Origin: Phytohabitans sp036906915
Lineage (GTDB): Bacteria; Actinomycetota; Actinomycetes; Mycobacteriales; Micromonosporaceae
Direction of reading: 5' to 3'
Length of the DNA stretch: 64,000 nucleotides
Assembly (NCBI RefSeq): GCF_036906915.1
Contig: NZ_JBAKHX010000016.1
Span: forward strand, 48,372-112,371
The notes under the pieces were generated by a model. That model was not told where the DNA came from, made no database searches, and was given only the letters and a program-made list of their open reading frames with translations. Position 1 is the stretch's first letter. Every line of letters begins with the position of its first letter. Below, in pieces: positions 58,999 to 64,000 of this stretch. The position numbers were made by a program, and so were the translations under genes.

Positions 58999-60041
58999 TG
59001 CGAACCGAGGAAGACCTGCGAGCCATGTTCGCCGCCCGGGAAGAGCTGGCGCCGGATCAGCATCTGGTGCTGGAGGGGACGCGGCAGGTCGTGGCCAGGC
59101 GCCGCCGGCGACGCACTGTCGGCGCAGCGGCGGCAGCCGCCGTCGTGGTGGCGGCCGCCCTACCGGTGGCGGCCCGCCAGTGGTCGGGGCCCTCGGGCCA
59201 GGGCACCCCCATCCCAGGGGTGGGCGCGCCGGCCGGAAGCACCGCCTCGTCGGAGCCCGCCGGGCAGGTCCCGAGCGGTCCCCGGCCACCCTTCGCGTTC
59301 ACGATCCGTCCCAGCTCGATCGCCGGCTTCGAGATCCAACCGACGGCCGTCAACCCCGACCTGCAGATCGCCTCCGTCCGCGGGGTTGGCCAGACACAGA
59401 CCCAGGCCGAGTTGTACGTGTACCGGCCGGGAACAAATCACCGTGCCGGCTGGGACCTCAGCAGGGATCCGGTGCCAGTACAGGTGAACGGGGCGCCGGC
59501 CTGGTACTCCGTCCAGGACACCCGGAGCGCCATCCGCTGGCAGCACACGCCCGGCGGCTGGGCCGTCATCAACACATCGGGATCAGCCATGCCCAAGCAG
59601 ACCTTGATCGGCCTGGCCCAAGCCGTTCAGTTCACCACGCCGTACCCGGCTAAAGTGCCGTACCGGCTCAGTTACCTGCCCGCCGGCTTCAAGCCGTTCC
59701 AGGTGGCGCAAGGCATCCCTGGTGCGGCCACTGCCCGAACCGCCGTGCAGTTCCAAGCGCAGGGCGGGAACGCGGTCATGGACATCGCTGTTTTGGACGG
59801 ATCCCCGAGCGGCCGGCCCGGCTGGCGCGCCGACCTCACCATGGCCGGCCGGCCCGCACAGTGCACCGGCCACGTCGATGGCCACCGATGTGCGGTCGAC
59901 TTCGGCGCATTCACCGTCGATGTCGGCAGCAGGACCGTGCCGCGCACCGAGATAGCCGAGGTGGTTGCGGGTATGAGCTTCGCGGACTGGCGCGATCCGG
60001 GCACCTGGTACGACATCGACACCGCGATCCCGAGCCGGTAA
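58998..60041 (+). CDS. Single-pass membrane protein, presumed regulator of the SigE-type sigma
   Basis: 347 residues. Cytosolic N-terminus of about 38 residues (EEDLRAMFAAREELAPDQHLVLEG) ending in five Arg, one TM helix (about 41-58), a Gly/Pro/Ser stretch and an extracellular domain (about 95-347) with one Cys pair. The short acidic N-terminus before the TM is the position of an anti-sigma domain, but no HXXXCXXC zinc motif is present. Coupled by a 1-nt overlap to the sigma gene. Anti-sigma function is inferred from position only. Confidence 0.8.
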   Translation: MRTEEDLRAMFAAREELAPDQHLVLEGTRQVVARRRRRRTVGAAAAAAVVVAAALPVAARQWSGPSGQGTPIPGVGAPAGSTASSEPAGQVPSGPRPPFAFTIRPSSIAGFEIQPTAVNPDLQIASVRGVGQTQTQAELYVYRPGTNHRAGWDLSRDPVPVQVNGAPAWYSVQDTRSAIRWQHTPGGWAVINTSGSAMPKQTLIGLAQAVQFTTPYPAKVPYRLSYLPAGFKPFQVAQGIPGAATARTAVQFQAQGGNAVMDIAVLDGSPSGRPGWRADLTMAGRPAQCTGHVDGHRCAVDFGAFTVDVGSRTVPRTEIAEVVAGMSFADWRDPGTWYDIDTAIPSR

Positions 60042-60131
60042 GCCAAGCAAAGGCGCGGCCTTCCCGCAAACGCTTCAGGGATGGAACGGTCCTCCGACTA
60101 CCAACGGCCGGGTGGTGCATTTCGTCCGCGG

Positions 60132-60755
60132 CTACGGCGTGGCGTTGCGGTAGGCCCGGATCAGCTGCGCCAGGTGGGTCCCGGCCAGCCGCAGCGGTGT
60201 CTCGTTTCGGGAGACCTGGCTGGCTAGCTCGGCTCCTTCCAGGGTGCTGATGACCGTGTGTGCCAGGTCGTGGGCGTGGGGGCCGTCGATGCCCGCTTCT
60301 CGTAGTTTGGCTTCCACGAGGGCCCGCCAGCGCGCGAACGCCTCGGCGGCCGCGTGTTGGATGTCGGGTGCCCGTGTGGACGTGCCGAGCGCGGTGGCGG
60401 TGACTGGGCAGCCGTCGACCCAGTCCGTGCGGCGCATGTCACGGGCGAGCGTGTTGGCGGCGGACTCGATGGCCTCGGCCGGGTCGGGCACGCTGTTCAG
60501 GATCTGGGTGAGGAACGCGGCGAACTCCTGGTCGCCGTGTCGGATCGCCTCGACCGCCAACTCCTGCTTGCCGCCCGGGAAGAAGTGGTAGACCGACCCC
60601 AGGGTGGCGTCCGCTTCCTGCGAGATCTGCTTGATCCCGGTCCCGTCGTAGCCCTGCCGCTGCATCAGCCGGGAGGCCGTACGCACGATCCGCTCGCGGG
60701 TGCCGAGCCCGCTGTCCGGCCCATCGGCCGCCGCGCGCCGCGTTGTGGTCCTCAC
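60132..60755 (-). CDS. TetR-family repressor
   Basis: 207 residues from GTG 60755. HTH at about 20-65: TRERIVRTASRLMQRQGYDGTGIKQISQEADATLGSVYHFFPGGKQEL. The C-terminal domain fits the group described as TetR_C with a conserved HFFPGGKQEL. It is divergent from the imine reductase gene, with two operator copies between, so it most likely represses both itself and that gene. Ligand unknown. Confidence 0.92.
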   Translation of the reverse strand: MRTTTRRAAADGPDSGLGTRERIVRTASRLMQRQGYDGTGIKQISQEADATLGSVYHFFPGGKQELAVEAIRHGDQEFAAFLTQILNSVPDPAEAIESAANTLARDMRRTDWVDGCPVTATALGTSTRAPDIQHAAAEAFARWRALVEAKLREAGIDGPHAHDLAHTVISTLEGAELASQVSRNETPLRLAGTHLAQLIRAYRNATP

Positions 60756-60772
60756 CAGCCCAGCCTATCGGA

Positions 60773-60788
60773 TAGAGCGTTCGTTTTA
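60773..60788. promoter_or_regulatory. TetR operator copy 1
   Basis: TAGAGCGTTCGTTTTA, an imperfect palindrome 18 nt before the TetR start, 15/16 identical to the copy at 60817. Confidence 0.7.
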
Positions 60789-60816
60789 GAACCGTGCTAG
60801 CGTTGCGCCTACTAAA

Positions 60817-60832
60817 TAGAGCGTTCGTTCTA
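60817..60832. promoter_or_regulatory. TetR operator copy 2
   Basis: TAGAGCGTTCGTTCTA, 14 nt before the imine reductase start and 44 bp (about four turns) from copy 1. A TAGCGT hexamer at 60798-60803 lies between them as a candidate -10. Confidence 0.75.
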
Positions 60833-60845
60833 AAGGAGAGCTGTG

Positions 60846-61712
60846 ATGAGCAAGCAACCGGTGACCGTTATCGGGCTCGGGCCCATGGGTTCGGCGATGG
60901 CCGGCGCGTTTCTGGACAACGACCACCCGGTGACGGTCTGGAATCGGACCGCCGGTAAGGCCGACCATCTCGTCGCCCGGGGCGCCGTCCGAGCGGACAC
61001 CGTCCAGGCTGCGTTGGCCGCCAACGAATTGGTGGTGTTGAGCCTGACCGACTACGCGGCGATGTACGACGTACTCGGGCCGGCCGCGACCGCACTTTCC
61101 GGGCGCGTGCTGGTCAACCTCAGCTCGGACACCCCGGACCAGGCCCGCGCGGGAGCGCGGTGGGCCGCGCGACACGGCGCCACCCACCTGACCGGCGGCG
61201 TGCTGGTTCCGCCGCCCTGGATCGGCAAGCCCGGCGCGTCCACGTTCTACAGTGGACCGCGTCAGGCGTTCGAGACCTATCGCGAGACCCTGATGGTGCT
61301 CACCGGAACCGACTATCGTGGCGACGATCCAGGCCTCGCCGCGCTCTACTACCAACTCAACATGGACATGTTCTGGACCAGCATGCTCAGCTGGCTACAC
61401 GCTCTCGCACTGGCCCGGGCCAACGGCATCACCGCCAAGGAGTTGCTGCCGTACGCCACATCAGCGCTGGACCTGCGGTACTTCCTGGAGTTCTACACCG
61501 ACCGGATCGACGCCGGCGAACACCCCGGCGACGTCGACCGATTGGCCATGGGGGTGGCCAGCGTCGAGCACGTCGCGCACACCACCCGTGATTCGGGGAT
61601 TGACTCCGCGCTGCCCGATGCCGTGCTGGAGATCTTCCGACGGGGCCAGGACGCCGGGCGTGGCGGCGACAGTTTCACTAGCCTGATCGACATCCTCGCC
61701 GCCCGGCGATAG
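60846..61712 (+). CDS. Imine reductase-like NAD(P)-dependent oxidoreductase
   Basis: 288 residues from ATG 60846 (AAAGGAGAG upstream; GTG 60843 is also in frame). Rossmann fold VTVIGLGPMGSAMAGAFL with WNRTAGKAD. The blocks GGVLVPPPWIGKPGASTFYSGP, YYQLNMDMFWTSMLSWLHALALA and GDVDRLAMGVASVEHV are those of bacterial imine reductases rather than beta-hydroxyacid dehydrogenases. The Asp in NMDMFW may be the proton donor position that is Asp or Tyr in characterised enzymes. The natural substrate is unknown. Confidence 0.86.
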   Translation: MSKQPVTVIGLGPMGSAMAGAFLDNDHPVTVWNRTAGKADHLVARGAVRADTVQAALAANELVVLSLTDYAAMYDVLGPAATALSGRVLVNLSSDTPDQARAGARWAARHGATHLTGGVLVPPPWIGKPGASTFYSGPRQAFETYRETLMVLTGTDYRGDDPGLAALYYQLNMDMFWTSMLSWLHALALARANGITAKELLPYATSALDLRYFLEFYTDRIDAGEHPGDVDRLAMGVASVEHVAHTTRDSGIDSALPDAVLEIFRRGQDAGRGGDSFTSLIDILAARR

Positions 61713-61800
61713 CCGGCCATGCGGGCTGCCGCTTCGAACCGCCGTGCACGCTCTTACCGGGAGAGTGCACTCAACCGGCGCCGAGCCGGTGTGGGACGTG

Positions 61801-62214
61801 TCAGCCGAGGCCGGATCGGGCGATGACGTTGGTGATGGTGATGCGAACTGCGGTGAAGCCTTCCTGTACGAATGATTCAACGACGTCCTCCGCGGGTTGG
61901 GAGGGGTAGTAGCGGTCGGCGATGCCCGCGGCGACGTGTTTGACCTGGTCTGGCTCGGCAGAAGTTCGCGCGTGCCCTTCCAGGGTCACGAAGCCGTAGG
62001 GTTGCCGCTCATCGCTGACGCAGACAGCGATGCGCCGGTCACGGGCCAGGCTCTTGCGTTTGACGCTCCCGGGCGATAAGGCGAAGGCGAGTTCATCGCC
62101 GTCGATGATGAAGCAGACCGGGGTTACATGGGGTCGCCCATCGGCGCGGGTGAGGGCGACGTGGGCAAGCCTCGTTCCCGTTGTGACGAAGGATCGCCAT
62201 TCATTGTCGGTCAT
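61801..62214 (-). CDS. PPOX-class F420/flavin-dependent oxidoreductase
   Basis: 137-residue split-barrel protein: FVTTGTRLAHVALTRADGRPHVTPVCFIID, FALSPGSVKRKSLARDRRIAVCVSDERQPYGFVTLEGHA. Typical of PPOX-class F420-dependent enzymes of actinobacteria. No ribosome-binding site; divergent from GAPDH with only 32 nt between starts. Substrate unknown. Confidence 0.87.
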   Translation of the reverse strand: MTDNEWRSFVTTGTRLAHVALTRADGRPHVTPVCFIIDGDELAFALSPGSVKRKSLARDRRIAVCVSDERQPYGFVTLEGHARTSAEPDQVKHVAAGIADRYYPSQPAEDVVESFVQEGFTAVRITITNVIARSGLG

Positions 62215-62246
62215 TCCGACAAGAACAACAGGAGGAATTGAACGCC

Positions 62247-63269
62247 ATGACGGTACGCATCGGCATCAACGGGTTCGGGCGGATCGGGCGCAGCTACCTG
62301 CGCGCGGCCCTGGCGAACAACGCCGACGTCGAGGTGGTCGCGGTCAACGACCTCACCGACGCCCGCACGCTGGCCACCCTGCTCGAGTGGGACTCTGTCT
62401 CCGGCCACCTGGACGGCGTCGCCTTCGACGGCGACGCGATCGCCGTTCAGGGCGCGCGTATGAAGGTCTTCGCGCAGTCCGACCCGGCCACCATCCCCTG
62501 GGGTGACGCTGGCGCCGACGTCGTCATCGAGTCCACCGGCCACTTCACGGATGGCGTCGCGGCGGCGGCCCACCTCAAGGGCGGCGCGAGGAAGGTCATC
62601 ATCTCGGCGCCGGCCAAGGGAGACGTCCCCACGTTCGTTCTCGGGGTGAACGACGACAGGCTCGACCCGGACAGCCATGACGTCTTCTCCAACGGCTCGT
62701 GCACCACGAACTCGCTCGCGCCCTTGGCGAAGGTGCTCAACGACTCGTTCGGCATCGAGTCCGGCCTGATGACGACGGTCCACGCGTACACGGGCGACCA
62801 GCGTCTCCACGACGCGCCGCACTCCGACCTGCGCCGGGCCCGCGCGGCAGCCGTGTCGATCATCCCGACGTCGTCGGGTGCGGCGAAGGCGATCGGCAAG
62901 GTCATCCCCGAGCTCGACGGGCGTCTCACCGGCGCCGCGCTGCGCGTTCCCGTCCCGGTCGGCTCGATCACCGACCTCACCGTGGTCCTCCGGCAGGGCA
63001 CAGATGTCGAGGACGTCAACGCGGCGTTCCGTGAGGCGGCCGCCTCCCAGCGGCTGCGGCACTACCTGCAGTACTCCGAGGCGCCGCTGGTCTCTGCGGA
63101 CATCGTCGGCAACCCTTACTCGTCGATCTTCGACGCGCCGCTGACCGAGGCCGTCGGCAACCAGGTCAAGGTGTTCGGCTGGTACGACAACGAGTGGGGG
63201 TTCTCCAACCGCCTCGTCGAGTTCTCTGAGCGGATCGGACGGCAACTGCGCGGTAGCGTCCACGACTAA
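62247..63269 (+). CDS. gap: Glyceraldehyde-3-phosphate dehydrogenase, type I
   Basis: 340 residues of glycolysis/gluconeogenesis GAPDH: VRIGINGFGRIGRSYLR (NAD), catalytic Cys in NGSCTTNSLAP (Ala before Ser-Cys is Gly here), HAYTGDQRLHDAPHSDLRRARAAA and GWYDNEWGFSNRLVE. ATG 62247 is preferred over the TTG at 62238 because GINGFGRIGR normally begins at residue 4-5; AGGAGG is 11 nt upstream. It stands alone, without pgk/tpi, so it is probably a second GAPDH copy of the genome. Not obviously linked to the wall-degrading genes. Confidence 0.95.
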   Translation: MTVRIGINGFGRIGRSYLRAALANNADVEVVAVNDLTDARTLATLLEWDSVSGHLDGVAFDGDAIAVQGARMKVFAQSDPATIPWGDAGADVVIESTGHFTDGVAAAAHLKGGARKVIISAPAKGDVPTFVLGVNDDRLDPDSHDVFSNGSCTTNSLAPLAKVLNDSFGIESGLMTTVHAYTGDQRLHDAPHSDLRRARAAAVSIIPTSSGAAKAIGKVIPELDGRLTGAALRVPVPVGSITDLTVVLRQGTDVEDVNAAFREAAASQRLRHYLQYSEAPLVSADIVGNPYSSIFDAPLTEAVGNQVKVFGWYDNEWGFSNRLVEFSERIGRQLRGSVHD

Positions 63270-63336
63270 ACAGCACCCTTTGAGATAACAACTTCCGCAA
63301 TCGAAATTGGGCTCCGCTTTCGGTGCGCTGCGGAGG

Positions 63337-63365
63337 TTGAGAGTCTGGGAGCGCTCCCGTAATAT
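63337..63365 (+). promoter_or_regulatory. Promoter with CebR box in the spacer
   Basis: TTGAGA (63337-63342), exactly 17 nt, TAATAT (63360-63365). The spacer contains TGGGAGCGCTCCCG (63346-63359), 13/14 to the CebR operator, so repressor binding would block polymerase directly. Start codon 78 nt downstream. Confidence 0.85.
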
Positions 63366-63442
63366 AACCGGCCAGGCTGTTGACGCTAAGGGTAATGACA
63401 CCTGTGAATGCGAAGGCGACCATCCCGTCTGGAGGGTGCTTT

Positions 63443-64000
63443 ATGTCTAGATTCAGGGCGACCAATGTCGGCCTGGTGTCGGCCAGCGTCGCGTTGCTGG
63501 TGTCGGCGGCGGCTGTCGTGGCGTTGCCGGCCGGTGCCGCGGCGGCGGGTTGTTCGGTGAACTATGCCGTGTCGTCGCAGTGGCAGGGCGGATTCGGCGC
63601 CAACGTGTCGATCACGAACCTGGGTGATCCGTTGACCAGTTGGACGTTGACGTGGTCGTTCGGTGCCGGGCAAACGGTGACGCAGGCGTGGAACACGTCC
63701 TTGACGCAGAGTGGTTCGGCGGTGACCGCCAGGAACATGAGTTACAACGGTTCGATCCCGACCAACGGTGCGGTGTCGTTCGGTTTCAACGGGTCGTGGA
63801 CCGGCAGCAACCCGGTGCCGACGACGTTCGCCGTGAACGGCGTGGCGTGTACCGGTAGCACGGCGCCGACGACCCCGGCGACGACACCGCCGACTACAGC
63901 CCCGACCACCGCGCCGCCGACGACACCGCCGCCGAGCACGTGCAATCTTCCGTCGAGTTATCGGTGGAGTTCGACGGGGTCGTTGGCGAACCCGAGGTCG
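63443..64000 (+). CDS. Secreted CBM2 protein, probable GH62 arabinofuranosidase, 3' partial
   Basis: 186 codons to the window edge. ATG 63443 is 6 nt after GGAGGG. Signal peptide (cleavage near AAAAG), CBM2 at about 36-138 (CSVNYAVSSQWQGGFGANVSI, WTLTWSFGAGQTVTQAWN), Thr/Pro linker, then CNLPSSYRWSSTGSLANPRS. That last stretch matches the beginning of GH62 alpha-L-arabinofuranosidases, which act on arabinoxylan; too little is visible to be certain. Codon use is richer in G at third position (many TCG, GTG, TTG) than the genes nearby. A CebR box sits in its promoter. Confidence 0.8.
   Translation, partial: MSRFRATNVGLVSASVALLVSAAAVVALPAGAAAAGCSVNYAVSSQWQGGFGANVSITNLGDPLTSWTLTWSFGAGQTVTQAWNTSLTQSGSAVTARNMSYNGSIPTNGAVSFGFNGSWTGSNPVPTTFAVNGVACTGSTAPTTPATTPPTTAPTTAPPTTPPPSTCNLPSSYRWSSTGSLANPRS

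Overview
The window is high-GC actinobacterial DNA. Third codon positions are strongly G/C, GTG and TTG starts are common, start/stop overlaps of 4 nt are frequent, and several starts look leaderless. A type II polyketide fragment that looks like a spore-pigment locus, families typical of filamentous actinomycetes (DUF574 methyltransferase, ECF42, SigE-type sigma), and the density of secreted RICIN-, CBM2- and CBM35-bearing enzymes suggest a Micromonosporaceae-like plant-litter decomposer. The taxon is an inference; no rRNA or tRNA gene was seen.

Region by region. (1) 1-3.8 kb: the 3' end of an aromatic type II PKS cluster (chain-length factor, an ABM-ABM-FAD monooxygenase fusion, a TcmI-type cyclase), closed by a bidirectional hairpin. 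(2) 3.8-11.2 kb: a DHA2 exporter; a self-contained ECF42 sigma module (DUF998 protein, DGPF protein and sigma factor, with a divergent target gene) driven by two near-identical facing promoters; then DinB, DUF899 and DUF574 genes. (3) 11.3-28.9 kb: arabinan/galactan/pectin degradation. Two RICIN-GH43 genes, a LacI repressor and a sugar ABC importer without its own ATPase share two copies of an operator. They are followed by a CBM2 hydrolase, PL9-CBM35, GH43-CBM35, GH43-RICIN and CBM32-GH53. (4) 29-33 kb: a SnoaL-like protein behind a KstR-like box, a subtilase, and a CBM35-linked PQQ-type sugar dehydrogenase. (5) 33.3-42.9 kb: a cutinase/polyesterase-CBM2, then CBM35-tagged PL11, GH53, CE12, CE2-like and CE12 enzymes, i.e. 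a near-complete extracellular set for rhamnogalacturonan-I. (6) 43-46 kb: a beta-propeller protein and a LytS/LytTR two-component pair next to a 21-bp-period repeat array. (7) 46.2-58.2 kb: a heme peroxidase-CBM2 fusion, LysR, two RibD/DHFR-like proteins, a LAL regulator, an alpha/beta hydrolase, a GNAT, a CBM2-like/FnIII secreted protein, an internally deleted ROK pseudogene and a CBM2-GH5 cellulase. (8) 58.4-64 kb: a SigE-type sigma with its presumed anti-sigma, TetR/imine reductase, a PPOX protein, GAPDH, and a CBM2 protein running off the window whose start of catalytic domain looks like GH62.

How they work together. Arabinanases and galactanases strip RG-I side chains, CE12/CE2 esterases deacetylate, PL11 and PL9 cleave backbones, and the LacI-controlled importer takes up short products. 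All four hydrolase genes with a clear CBM2 have a CebR-like box (TGGGAGCGCTCCCA-type) upstream. The CBM35 and RICIN genes have none, so cellulose and pectin signals seem to be read by separate LacI-family repressors. Two redox enzymes (heme peroxidase, PQQ-type dehydrogenase) also carry wall-binding modules, hinting at an oxidative arm.
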